Shown here one piece after another: positions 1 to 5,701 of a DNA stretch of 26,931 bases. The DNA comes from Candidatus Uhrbacteria bacterium. GTDB lineage: Bacteria > Patescibacteriota > Patescibacteriia > UBA9934 > UBA11717. The DNA lies in assembly GCA_018701105.1 (NCBI GenBank), contig JABIWD010000023.1, positions 1-26,931 of the forward strand. The letters are read 5' to 3'. The notes under the pieces were generated by a model. That model searched no databases, was not told where the DNA came from, and saw nothing but the letters and a program-made list of their open reading frames with translations. Every line of letters begins with the position of its first letter. The stretch's first letter is position 1. Made by a program: the position numbers and the translations under genes.

Positions 1-1928
1 AGTTTCTCGGAAACGCTAGCAATCGTCTTGTTCAGCTTACTCAAGATCCAAGCGTCCGCCTCGGTCTTCGCTTCAGGTTGATCAGACACGAGTTTCGCAT
101 CATCAACGCTCATCAACACGAACCGCGCGATATTCCAAAGCTTGTTCGTGAAGTTTCTGAAGCCCGCGATCTTCTCTTCAGATATATTAGTATCGCTGCC
201 AGGCGTCATTCCCATCACGAGCGACAGTCTCGTCGCATCTGTTCCAAACTTAGCTTTCATTTCCAATGGATCGATACTGTTGTCGAGCGACTTGCTCATC
301 TTCCGTCCTTCGCCGTCACGAACCATGCCGTGCAGGTAGACGTACTTGAACGGAACCTCCCCAAGAGCGAAAGTCGTCATCAAAATCATGCGCGCAACCC
401 AGAAGAATATGATATCGCGTCCTGTCTCGAGTACGGTTGTCGAATGGAAGGTATCAAGATCGCTAGACTCGTTATTTGGCCATCCCAAAGTAGAGAAAGT
501 CCAGAGTCCAGAAGAGAACCAGGTATCAAGCACATCCTCATCTTGCTTCCAACCCTCTCCATCGGGCGCATCGATGCCAACATATACCTCTTCACCCTTG
601 TACCAAGCAGGAATGCGGTGGCCGTACCACAACTGACGAGAGATGTTCCAATCCTGCAGGTTATCAATCCAATGATAGTAAACTTTTTCAAAATTCTCAG
701 GGATGATCTTTATCTCCCCTTTCCGTACAACATGCTGCATCAACTTCTTAAGCGTCACGTCCTGACCATCCTTCAATCCATTGATCGGATTCTGAGACGA
801 CTGCTTGAACGTGAACTCCTTGTTAACATCAATAAACCACTGACGCATAATCTGAGGCTCAACGATTGCCCCTCCGCGGCTGTTCACTGCAAGGTTATGT
901 AGATACTTCTCATCGACTTTCACCATGAGACCCTTCTCCGTGAGCCGCTCAACGATCTTCTCTCTACCTTCCGTGATCGTAAGACCTTCAAACTCTCCGG
1001 CTATCGACATCAGCTTTCCGTCGTAGTCAATAACCTGCTCCTTATCTAGTCCGTGTCGTTCAGCAATAGCAAAGTCAGTAGCATCGTGCCATGGCGTGAT
1101 CGTCATGACTCCTGTTCCAAAGTCCATATCAACCGCATCGTCCTTGATGATCGTGGCAGTGATAGGTCCAAAGATCCATTCCAAATCAATCTTTTCTCCA
1201 TTCTCATACTTCGCATACCTCTTGTCGTCCGGATGCATCACAACATACTTGTCACCAAACTTTGTCTCTGGTCGCGATGTACCAATCACAAAAGGACCGT
1301 ATTGCATGTAGTAAAACGGTGCGTTCTCCTGTCTGCGATCCACCTCGTCATCCGACACAGTCGACTGAAGATCTGGATCCCAGTTAACAATTCGATTACC
1401 GCGGTAAATCAAACCGTCGTCGTACATCTTCTTAAACATCGTGCGAACAGCGAAGTTCCGTTTAGCATCGAGTGTGAACGCCTCACGCGTCCAGTCAATC
1501 GAGCTTCCCATTTCGCGCACCTGATGATTGATCGTCGCACGACTACCTTCAACAAATTTATCAACGCGCTTCAAAAATTCATCGCGACCAAGGTCATGAC
1601 GAGTTTTCCCTTCTTCTTTTTGTAAAATCCTCTCCACCTTAACCTGTGTCGCGATCGCGGCATGGTCAGTCCCTGGCACCCAGAGAGTTTTCTTCCCGCG
1701 CATTCGCTGGAATCGAATCATAATGTCCTCAATCGCCAACATCGCAGCGTGCCCCATGTGAAGTGTTCCTGTTGCATTTGGTGGCGGCAAGACCATAGAA
1801 AAAACCTCCTTGCGGTCTCCCGGGAGGTTTTCTGGTGTATACAAACCACTCTCGCGTTCCTTTAACGCAATGTCGTCCTCGTGTTGTGACGGCTCGTAAG
1901 CCTTTGGAAGTTCTATTTTATTGCTCAT
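1..1928 (-). CDS. valS: Valyl-tRNA synthetase (3' end beyond window)
   Basis: Class I aminoacyl-tRNA synthetase that charges tRNA-Val and edits mischarged threonine, in the cytoplasm. The reading frame starts at the ATG at 1928 (MSNKIELPKAYEP) and stays open to the window edge, giving about 642 residues of a family usually near 850-900. The HIGH-type motif HMGH is at residues 57-60 in GTLHMGHAA, and the KMSKS motif is at about residues 543-547. The editing (CP1) domain lies between them, with GTSRPET and the DFGTG-type stretch visible. The Cys residues of the zinc-binding type of ValRS are absent (NWDP, NSRGGAIVEP), as in many ValRS without zinc. The missing part is the anticodon-binding end. 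A TTGATG-N17-TACGAT promoter ends 11 bases before the ATG and there is no SD, so the mRNA leader would be very short. Identification is firm. Confidence 0.97.
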   Translation of the reverse strand, partial: MSNKIELPKAYEPSQHEDDIALKERESGLYTPENLPGDRKEVFSMVLPPPNATGTLHMGHAAMLAIEDIMIRFQRMRGKKTLWVPGTDHAAIATQVKVERILQKEEGKTRHDLGRDEFLKRVDKFVEGSRATINHQVREMGSSIDWTREAFTLDAKRNFAVRTMFKKMYDDGLIYRGNRIVNWDPDLQSTVSDDEVDRRQENAPFYYMQYGPFVIGTSRPETKFGDKYVVMHPDDKRYAKYENGEKIDLEWIFGPITATIIKDDAVDMDFGTGVMTITPWHDATDFAIAERHGLDKEQVIDYDGKLMSIAGEFEGLTITEGREKIVERLTEKGLMVKVDEKYLHNLAVNSRGGAIVEPQIMRQWFIDVNKEFTFKQSSQNPINGLKDGQDVTLKKLMQHVVRKGEIKIIPENFEKVYYHWIDNLQDWNISRQLWYGHRIPAWYKGEEVYVGIDAPDGEGWKQDEDVLDTWFSSGLWTFSTLGWPNNESSDLDTFHSTTVLETGRDIIFFWVARMILMTTFALGEVPFKYVYLHGMVRDGEGRKMSKSLDNSIDPLEMKAKFGTDATRLSLVMGMTPGSDTNISEEKIAGFRNFTNKLWNIARFVLMSVDDAKLVSDQPEAKTEADAWILSKLNKTIASVSEK

Positions 1929-1939
1929 ACTGTTCCGAA

Positions 1940-1968
1940 ATCGTACCTAATTTTAGCGATTTCATCAA
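1940..1968 (-). promoter_or_regulatory. Predicted valS promoter
   Basis: On the minus strand, -35 TTGATG (1963-1968) and -10 TACGAT (1940-1945) are separated by 17 bases. The start codon follows 11 bases after the -10, so the leader is only a few bases. A 15-bp palindrome, TTCATCAATGATGAA (1961-1975), covers the -35 and could be an operator; that role is inference. Confidence 0.5.
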
Positions 1969-1976
1969 TGATGAAG

Positions 1977-2024
1977 GTCAATTTCAAATGGGCAATTGTG
2001 CAAATTTCAATTTATGGAAGATCT
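1977..2024 (+). repeat. Dispersed AT-rich intergenic repeat, copy A
   Basis: This is one of four related stretches built around CAATTTTCAATTTATGGAAGAT (written here as a consensus), the others being at 4764-4800, 5322-5359 and 5606-5651. It is followed 6 bases later by the GTCATCCTGAG hairpin at 2031. The same order is seen in inverted orientation at 5651-5495. No coding role is visible. Confidence 0.6.
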
Positions 2025-2030
2025 TTTTCC

Positions 2031-2116
2031 GTCATCCTGAGGAGGAACGACGTGAGGATCTCATCTTTTCAGGCATTCTAGCAATATGAGATTCTTACGT
2101 TACCACTCAGAATGAC
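2031..2116. repeat. REP-like palindromic element (GTCATCCTGAG type)
   Basis: Outer arms GTCATCCTGAG (2031-2041) and CTCAGAATGAC (2106-2116) pair with one mismatch. Inner arms GATCTCAT (2057-2064) and ATGAGATTC (2086-2094) also pair. The element sits just past the 3' end of the DHH-like gene (stop at 2135), so it may also end that transcript. GTCATCCTGAG-type palindromes are a widespread intergenic repeat class in bacteria. Confidence 0.65.
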
Positions 2117-2134
2117 ACCGACAATAACTCAAAA

Positions 2135-3286
2135 TTACACTGCCAACTGTCGCTCTTTCACTCTTTCAACTAATTTTGGAATAATCGTCTTCTCGGCCTC
2201 CAGGATGGATCGATCTGTAAAACATACCCGCGCAATGTCTCCCGTACCATTTGGTTTGAACGGCAATGCAAGCTCAAGGCTGTCCATCCCGCGACCGGTC
2301 GAAATGATTCCGCACACATGTTTATCGCGGTCCTCATAAAGGATGACAACGATCTCGGCCTCTGGCGCGTTTCGGATCAACTCGTCTATCACATCACCAA
2401 GATCCTCTTCTTTGGCACCTGCGTGCAAAAAGTCCTGTCGTGACAACACGCTCCAAACCATATTCACCGATGCGTCCGACTTAAGACGGGCCAGGGTGCG
2501 TCCCCAGAGCCGTAAGGTCTCAACCGATCGTGTTCTAAATAGATTGTCGACGATCTCCTCACGTCGCCCACCCTTCTTGAGCAAGAAGCTCGCGTGCTGC
2601 AGTGTCTTTGGAGTCACGTTTGTAGATTTAAAACTTTGAGTCTTCGCGATCATTCCTGTCAGAAGGTGCGTTGCAATGTGCTCGTCAATCAACTCGTTAT
2701 CCCAAGAGTTGAACATCTGATAAAGAACCTCACCGTTACTCGTAGACGTAAGGTCGACAATGTTGATCTGACCGAAATGCTCGTTCGCAGGAAGATGGTC
2801 GATGTTCAAGATCGGCGTATTATAGAAAAAAGCATTATTATCGAGAAACAATTTTCCGAGTGACTCAAGATTCGAAGCTCCGATCGTGATAATCAGGTCG
2901 TACTTGTACGAACTCGTCTTGCTCCCCAAATCCTTCTCCGTCCAAAAACCAGAACGGGGCGTGATGTATACGCGCAGCTCGCCCTCTTCGACATCGTAAG
3001 ACAACTCTTCAACTCGAGTCTTGTCGACCTTCAAAGTAATTACAAATTTTTGCAACTGGCCAAACGCTCCTCGAACTCGATCTACAGGTTTCAAAAAATC
3101 TAGACGTTTTGGCAGCATTCCGTCAGCTGCAACAACGTCTAGGGGCTTGTTCATTTTCTTAGCAATATGAGCCAAAGCGACCGCCGCAGCGTACCCATCC
3201 TCGCCACAACCGTGAGGTAGCACGACAACAGGACGCTTGCTGCGCTTTAGGACCTCAAAAGATTGTTTATGAAGTGGGAGAGACAT
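2135..3286 (-). CDS. DHH/DHHA1-type phosphoesterase-like protein, degenerate catalytic motifs
   Basis: 383 residues from the ATG at 3286 (MSLPLHKQSF); an in-frame TTG at 3307 would add seven residues. The fold resembles the DHH-DHHA1 family (NrnA oligoribonuclease, c-di-AMP phosphodiesterases). The motif-I region is LPHGCGEDGYAAAVAL at residues 23-38, the DHH region is NIDHLPANEHFGQINIVD around 161-178, and a DHHA1-like C-terminus carries the GxGRGMDSLELALPF-type ending. Key metal ligands are altered: motif I has HxxxEDG where HxxxDxD is usual, and DHH is DHL at 163-165. Catalysis is therefore doubtful, and a binding or regulatory role, or a different substrate, is possible. It lies between the small unknown gene at 3389 and valS, all on the minus strand. 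A TATAAT box is 8 bases before the TTG and 29 before the ATG, so the start is not settled. Confidence 0.8.
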   Translation of the reverse strand: MSLPLHKQSFEVLKRSKRPVVVLPHGCGEDGYAAAVALAHIAKKMNKPLDVVAADGMLPKRLDFLKPVDRVRGAFGQLQKFVITLKVDKTRVEELSYDVEEGELRVYITPRSGFWTEKDLGSKTSSYKYDLIITIGASNLESLGKLFLDNNAFFYNTPILNIDHLPANEHFGQINIVDLTSTSNGEVLYQMFNSWDNELIDEHIATHLLTGMIAKTQSFKSTNVTPKTLQHASFLLKKGGRREEIVDNLFRTRSVETLRLWGRTLARLKSDASVNMVWSVLSRQDFLHAGAKEEDLGDVIDELIRNAPEAEIVVILYEDRDKHVCGIISTGRGMDSLELALPFKPNGTGDIARVCFTDRSILEAEKTIIPKLVERVKERQLAV

Positions 3287-3315
3287 ATTGGGGTTGCTTT
3301 TAGGCAATACGCAAC

Positions 3316-3342
3316 ATTATAACGATTTTCGATATCCGTCAA
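3316..3342 (-). promoter_or_regulatory. Predicted promoter of the DHH-like gene
   Basis: A perfect -10 TATAAT (3316-3321, minus strand) is preceded by TTGACG (3337-3342) with a short 15-base spacer. The -35 abuts the T-tract of the terminator of the preceding gene at 3340-3369. Transcription would begin near 3308, which coincides with the TTG at 3307 and is about 22 bases before the ATG at 3286. Confidence 0.55.
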
Positions 3343-3369
3343 GAAAAGAAACACAGCCCGAGAGGGCTG
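3340..3369 (-). terminator. Intrinsic terminator after the 158-aa gene
   Basis: Arms CAGCCC (3354-3359) and GGGCTG (3364-3369) flank a GAGA loop. On the minus strand they are followed by TGTGTTTCTTTTCTT. It lies 20 bases past the stop at 3389. Confidence 0.75.
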
Positions 3370-3388
3370 GTTGTCGTAGTGAAAGGTG

Positions 3389-3865
3389 TCAGCGGATCAT
3401 GTCTTCCGTGAGATCGCCTCTGTCTATGGCGAGGAGTAGGTCGAGCAGGAACCTTCTCTTGTTACGCGAGGTCAGGTGAGCACCGTCGGACCAGATGAAC
3501 TGACTCTTGAGTAGGTAGTCGAAGTCGAACACCGTCTCGGCCAGAACTTTGGAATTCGCCCGGAGGGTGATGTGCAGCGAACGCAAGTCGTACGGATACA
3601 GCTCGCTCGCTAGTGCGCTGTGGTGACCTTCACCCGCCCAAATCACCGCAACCTTGCCACCGAACAGTTCAACCAACACCTCCTTGAGCCTGCGCCAGGA
3701 ATAGTTGAATTTTGGTGGCTTTGTGCTGCGCTGCGCTGCGCTTGCCGTCCCGAGCTTGATCACCTCCATGATGTTCAGCGCCAGGATCATGTCCCGTACT
3801 CGGAATTTGTTCCTCCAGTCATCTTCTGGATTCCTCTTTTCACTCTTGTCTCGAGGTTTTGCCAC
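3389..3865 (-). CDS. Unknown 158-residue protein with strong SD
   Basis: I do not recognise the family. The start is placed at the GTG at 3865 because AAGGAGGT lies six bases upstream; a longer frame to 3937 has no such support. The product (MAKPRDKSEKRNPEDD...) begins with a charged, disordered-looking stretch of about 20 residues. A mixed alpha/beta part follows with an aromatic/basic segment (KFNYSWRRLKEVLVELFGG), a central HHSALASELYPYDLRSLHI stretch, and a helical C-terminus (RFLLDLLLAIDRGDLTEDM). It has no membrane segment or signal peptide. Promoter, SD and terminator make it a stand-alone transcription unit, and it is richer in GC than the housekeeping genes around it. The 240-residue gene at 22864 has a similar build. 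A recently acquired or fast-evolving lineage-specific gene is likely. Confidence 0.65.
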   Translation of the reverse strand: MAKPRDKSEKRNPEDDWRNKFRVRDMILALNIMEVIKLGTASAAQRSTKPPKFNYSWRRLKEVLVELFGGKVAVIWAGEGHHSALASELYPYDLRSLHITLRANSKVLAETVFDFDYLLKSQFIWSDGAHLTSRNKRRFLLDLLLAIDRGDLTEDMIR

Positions 3866-3935
3866 GGCGTTACCTCCTTTGGTCGCTGTCGTTGAGAGAC
3901 GCATGCGCATCGAGGATGTACATGTGAATATCCAC

Positions 3936-3964
3936 ATACAACCAAATTATGCGCGTCTTGTCAA
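3936..3964 (-). promoter_or_regulatory. Predicted promoter of the 158-aa gene
   Basis: TTGACA (3959-3964) and TTGTAT (3936-3941) are separated by 17 bases on the minus strand, with TG one base upstream of the -10 (TGGTTGTAT). The -10 is weak. The leader to the GTG at 3865 would be about 65 bases. The -35 directly follows the T-tract of the terminator behind the tRNA-Val trailer. Confidence 0.5.
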
Positions 3965-3998
3965 TGCAAAACAAAAAACCAGCACAAGGCTGATTTCC
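3965..3998 (-). terminator. Intrinsic terminator ending the tRNA-Val plus trailer transcript
   Basis: On the minus strand AAATCAGC and GCTGGTTT form an 8-bp stem with one G-U pair and a CTTGT loop (core arms 3980-3983 and 3989-3992), followed by TTTGTTTTG. It begins exactly where the similarity between the two 143-bp elements ends. Confidence 0.65.
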
Positions 3999-4136
3999 AC
4001 TACCCAATTCATCTCGATTACTGGCGTTACTCGAACGGTCGAGCTGAGCTCGACTTACCACCTGAGCTCATACTAGAGACTCGGTGCCAACGCTGAGCGT
4101 TGGAATATTGCTAATAACCGAGCTGAGCTCGGTGGT
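3994..4136 (-). repeat. 143-bp tRNA-linked element, copy 1 (after tRNA-Val)
   Basis: Read on the minus strand, this starts at the discriminator base and CCA of tRNA-Val. It matches 5815-5957 at 140 of 143 positions with no gaps. It contains three short perfect palindromes around a GCTCAGC core: CCGAGCTCAGCTCGG (4118-4132), CCAACGCTCAGCGTTGG (4087-4103) and TCGAGCTCAGCTCGA (4039-4053). There is no reading frame of note. An intrinsic terminator follows, so it is probably transcribed as the 3' trailer of the pre-tRNA or as an RNA released from it. Confidence 0.85.
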
Positions 4137-4209
4137 GCGCATATCTGGATTCGAACCGGAGACCTCCACAATGTCAATGTGGCGCTCTAACCAACTGAGC
4201 TATATGCGC
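4133..4209 (-). tRNA. tRNA-Val (anticodon GAC)
   Basis: A cloverleaf can be drawn. The acceptor stem is GCGCATA/TATGCGC, the D arm is AGCTCAGTTGGTTAGAGC, the anticodon stem is CCACA/TGTGG around loop TTGACAT (anticodon GAC), and the T arm has GGTTCGAATCC. The discriminator is A, and CCA is encoded at 4133-4135. It decodes GUC and GUU. The promoter is 96 bases upstream because of an insertion-like duplication (4210-4295). The encoded CCA leads straight into the 143-bp element. Confidence 0.95.
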
Positions 4210-4295
4210 TCGTTTTTTTAATAGCGAAGTTTGCCGCTAGACCAACTGCCGCGTCCGTCCATAGCTCAACGAGCGAAGGCGGAAGCTATATGCGC
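4198..4295 (-). repeat. 12-bp direct repeat bracketing a 74-bp insertion at the tRNA-Val 5' end
   Basis: The first 12 bases of the tRNA, GCGCATATAGCT on the minus strand, occur at 4198-4209 and again at 4284-4295, 86 bases upstream. The outer copy begins 9 bases after a good -10 box, where a tRNA 5' end would normally lie. The 74 bases between (4210-4283) hold TCCGCCTTCGCTCGTTGAGC and a D-arm-like GGCAGTTGGTCTAGCGGC. An insertion with target duplication, or a tandem partial duplication of a tRNA gene, would explain this. RNase P could still free an intact tRNA. Confidence 0.6.
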
Positions 4296-4304
4296 GTGTT
4301 TGCG

Positions 4305-4333
4305 ATATTAGCAACGGCGCCTACTCATGTCAA
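4305..4333 (-). promoter_or_regulatory. Predicted tRNA-Val promoter
   Basis: TTGACA (4328-4333) and TAATAT (4305-4310) are separated by exactly 17 bases on the minus strand. Transcription would start near 4298, about 90 bases before the mature 5' end at 4209. Confidence 0.7.
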
Positions 4334-4740
4334 CGATCATCCTCCGTAGACTCCTTTCCTCGATCGTACCAAGTGGCATCCTTACTTCTTGATAGCAACA
4401 TGATCACCCATCCCGCTAAAAACGTTCCAATAAATCCTGCAATGAGACCTAGCAGTATCCCAACAAAACCTAGGCCTCCAATTACCACAACCGCCTCTCC
4501 TACACTCGAAGCCTCTGGCACCTCGCCAGTAGCACTCGCTGCCCAGAATATTCCGAGCCTTGCCGCCATGTAACCTGCGAGTCCAGATATAATCGTATAC
4601 AAGCAGCTGAAACGCACTCGCTTCATCTTACCCGGTCGTACAAAGCTGATTACAGAAAAAACAACCCCACCAAAGATCCAATAGACCAAAAACCAAAGGA
4701 AGGTGAGTATAACCGATAATGTTCCTATTTCCGTTAGCAT
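4330..4740 (-). CDS. Small polytopic membrane protein, unknown function
   Basis: 136 residues from the ATG at 4740. Hydrophobic segments lie at about residues 8-33, 45-66, 83-104 and 105-118. A basic patch PGKMKRVRF sits between the first two, and the tail is charged and hydrophilic (SRSKDATWYDRGKESTEDDR). I do not recognise the family; a four-helix inner-membrane protein is the most that can be said. TGCTATAAT ends 6 bases before the ATG, which implies a leaderless mRNA, and there is no SD. Its last codons overlap the -35 box of the tRNA-Val promoter, so transcription of this gene runs directly into the tRNA-Val unit. Confidence 0.75.
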   Translation of the reverse strand: MLTEIGTLSVILTFLWFLVYWIFGGVVFSVISFVRPGKMKRVRFSCLYTIISGLAGYMAARLGIFWAASATGEVPEASSVGEAVVVIGGLGFVGILLGLIAGFIGTFLAGWVIMLLSRSKDATWYDRGKESTEDDR

Positions 4741-4746
4741 GGGATG

Positions 4747-4755
4747 ATTATAGCA
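4747..4755 (-). promoter_or_regulatory. Extended -10 promoter, leaderless start
   Basis: TGCTATAAT on the minus strand (-10 at 4747-4752) ends 6 bases before the ATG at 4740. The upstream side is dispersed repeat copy B. Confidence 0.6.
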
Positions 4756-4763
4756 TAAATATT

Positions 4764-4800
4764 ATTTTCGATTTTCAATTCGGCAATTTTCAATTTATTG
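4764..4800 (+). repeat. Dispersed AT-rich intergenic repeat, copy B
   Basis: ATTTTCGATTTTCAATTCGG followed by CAATTTTCAATTTATTG matches copies A, C and D. It lies between the promoter of the membrane protein gene and the terminator at 4811-4850. Confidence 0.6.
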
Positions 4801-4810
4801 AGGTTTTTCT

Positions 4811-4850
4811 GTAAAAAAGCAGAAGGCCGGCCCACGAGAGTGGGCCGGCC
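4811..4850 (-). terminator. Strong intrinsic terminator of mini unit 2
   Basis: Arms GGCCGGCCCAC (4825-4835) and GTGGGCCGGCC (4840-4850) flank a GAGA loop, followed on the minus strand by TTCTGCTTTTTTAC. It ends the small transcript that starts near 5068. Confidence 0.8.
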
Positions 4851-4905
4851 GACGTTGCGTGACGCTGGACTGCGAATACTGATTTCGTGCCAGCGTCCTC
4901 TCTTT

Positions 4906-4962
4906 TCATCTCTTGCCGAGCTCGACAGCGCAAGCGCTATCAACACGAATGATCTTCATCAC
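4906..4962 (-). CDS. Possible 18-residue micro-protein
   Basis: GTG at 4962 (or the adjoining ATG at 4959) to TGA at 4906 encodes VMKIIRVDSACAVELGKR. AAGGAG lies 7 bases before the GTG, a better SD than any housekeeping gene here has. The frame sits inside mini unit 2 with its own promoter and terminator. A frame this short can arise by chance; the SD and the complete transcription unit are the reasons to list it. Confidence 0.35.
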   Translation of the reverse strand: MMKIIRVDSACAVELGKR

Positions 4963-5074
4963 CGTGGCTCTCCTTCCTGTTGGGTATCTTCCGCGCGGGC
5001 CGATACCTGGCTGTCACCTAAGAAATGGTGCGGGGGTCCCCGCGGCGTTGAAGCACTTCATCTTGTGCTGAGGT

Positions 5075-5103
5075 TTTGTACTATATTTGCCCCATTCTGT
5101 CAA
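5075..5103 (-). promoter_or_regulatory. Predicted promoter of mini unit 2
   Basis: TTGACA (5098-5103) and TACAAA (5075-5080) are spaced by 17 bases on the minus strand. The leader to the GTG at 4962 is about 105 bases and rich in hairpins. Confidence 0.55.
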
Positions 5104-5129
5104 CCCCTGTCGCCTCAAAAAGAACCAAT

Positions 5130-5173
5130 TCAAAAATTAAACAAAAAGAGCCCCCAGAACAGGAGCTCTGGGG
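5130..5173 (-). terminator. Intrinsic terminator of mini unit 1
   Basis: Arms CCCCAGA (5152-5158) and TCTGGGG (5167-5173) are followed on the minus strand by GGGCTCTTTTTGTTTAATTT. Confidence 0.75.
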
Positions 5174-5178
5174 TGGTA

Positions 5179-5211
5179 CTAGGGTTTGAGGAGAGCGCTG
5201 GCAACGCTCAT
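5179..5211 (-). CDS. Possible 10-residue peptide (mini unit 1)
   Basis: ATG at 5211 to TAG at 5179 encodes MSVASALLKP. GGAGG lies 6 bases upstream (5218-5222), a textbook SD. The predicted promoter is at 5257-5285 and the terminator starts 6 bases past the stop, so the whole transcript is only about 110 bases. It may be a micro-protein gene, or a small RNA in which ribosome binding is regulatory. The function is unknown. Confidence 0.35.
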   Translation of the reverse strand: MSVASALLKP

Positions 5212-5256
5212 GAACTACCTCCGTTTCTGCCCGTAGGCTGTGGCCAATGTGAGGAG

Positions 5257-5285
5257 TTTATACCACGATACCTCGATCCTGTCAA
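5257..5285 (-). promoter_or_regulatory. Near-consensus sigma70 promoter of mini unit 1
   Basis: TTGACA (5280-5285), a spacer of exactly 17 bases, and TATAAA (5257-5262) on the minus strand. This is the closest to consensus of the -35/-10 pairs I found here. No gene longer than the 10-codon frame lies between it and the terminator at 5130-5173. Confidence 0.75.
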
Positions 5286-5321
5286 CCCCCCTACTAGAAA
5301 CGGTGCCCGCGTAGACCAATT

Positions 5322-5359
5322 CATTTTCGATTCGGCAATTTTCAATTCATGGAAGATCA
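5322..5359 (+). repeat. Dispersed AT-rich intergenic repeat, copy C
   Basis: CATTTTCGATTCGGCAATTT followed by TCAATTCATGGAAGATCA. Together with inverted copy D (5606-5651) it brackets about 245 bases that hold two different REP-like palindromes. Confidence 0.6.
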
Positions 5360-5394
5360 TATTTGATGTTACTAGTCAGTTATTGCTTCCAGTA

Positions 5395-5456
5395 CGTCAT
5401 TGCGAGCGGTAGCGAAGTCAGGGCGAAGCCCGACCCGGCGCCGCCGGGCAACCTTT
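5395..5456. repeat. REP-like element (GTCATTGCGAGCGG type)
   Basis: CGTCATTGCGAGCGGTAGCG opens a GC-rich stretch that holds GGGCGAAGCCC and a CCCGGCG/CGCCGGG-like hairpin. GTCATTGCGAG-type repeats are a common intergenic class in many bacterial phyla. Confidence 0.5.
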
Positions 5457-5494
5457 TCGTTTTAGCTAATGCCAGCAAGCACCTGGCACTTTCT

Positions 5495-5596
5495 GTCATC
5501 CTGAGCGGTAGTCGAAGGACCTTTGTCGCACTTGTTTGAATGACCTGCGAACACGGCGAAGGTCCTTCGACTCCACTGCGTTGCGCTCAGGATGAC
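5495..5596. repeat. REP-like palindromic element (GTCATCCTGAGCG type)
   Basis: Outer arms GTCATCCTGAGCG (5495-5507) and CGCTCAGGATGAC (5584-5596) are perfect, as are inner arms GTCGAAGGACCTT (5511-5523) and AAGGTCCTTCGAC (5559-5571). It is the same class as 2031-2116, and here too it adjoins an AT-rich repeat unit (copy D). Confidence 0.8.
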
Positions 5597-5605
5597 AGGC
5601 GCAAA

Positions 5606-5651
5606 AAAATCTTCCATAAATTGAAAATTGCACAATAGAAAATCGAAAATC
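5606..5651 (-). repeat. Dispersed AT-rich intergenic repeat, copy D
   Basis: This is the inverted copy of the unit at 1977-2024: AAAATCTTCCATAAATTGAA then AATTGCACAATAGAAAATCG on the plus strand. The nearest palindrome begins ten bases away at 5596, as in the copy A arrangement. Confidence 0.65.
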
Positions 5652-5701
5652 CCCCAACCAACATCAACTTAAATACACCAACTCCCTTTCTATCCCCGAC
5701 C

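Larger units (their letters stand above)
4811..5068 (-). ncRNA. Candidate small structured transcript (mini unit 2)
   Basis: About 255 bases lie between a predicted promoter (5075-5103) and a strong terminator (4811-4850). Three hairpins precede the SD: AGCAC/GTGCT (5052-5056 with 5065-5069), GCGGGG/CCCCGC (5030-5035 with 5038-5043) and GGTATC/GATACC (4983-4988 with 5002-5007). An 18-codon frame follows, then an 8-bp hairpin GACGCTGG/CCAGCGTC (4861-4868 with 4890-4897). It could be a small RNA, an mRNA for a micro-protein, or both. The function is unknown. Confidence 0.5.

Noticed and set aside
78..902. Plus-strand frame of 274 codons at the window start
   Set aside because: It is antisense to valS, whose HMGH and KMSKS motifs are clear on the other strand.
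3866..3937. Longer start for the 158-residue unknown protein
   Set aside because: It would begin inside the -10 region, whereas the GTG at 3865 has a perfect AAGGAGGT at the right distance.
4210..4283. A second tRNA gene upstream of tRNA-Val
   Set aside because: Only a 12-base 5' copy and a D-arm-like stretch are present; no anticodon arm, T arm or acceptor partner can be drawn.
4798..5412. Open plus-strand frame of 204 codons across the non-coding block
   Set aside because: It runs through two terminators and two minus-strand promoters and REP-like repeats, has no SD or promoter, and its composition is that of translated repeats.
5395..5651. Insertion sequence between AT-rich repeat copies C and D
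   Set aside because: The inverted copies bracket only palindromic repeats with no transposase frame and no clear target duplication.
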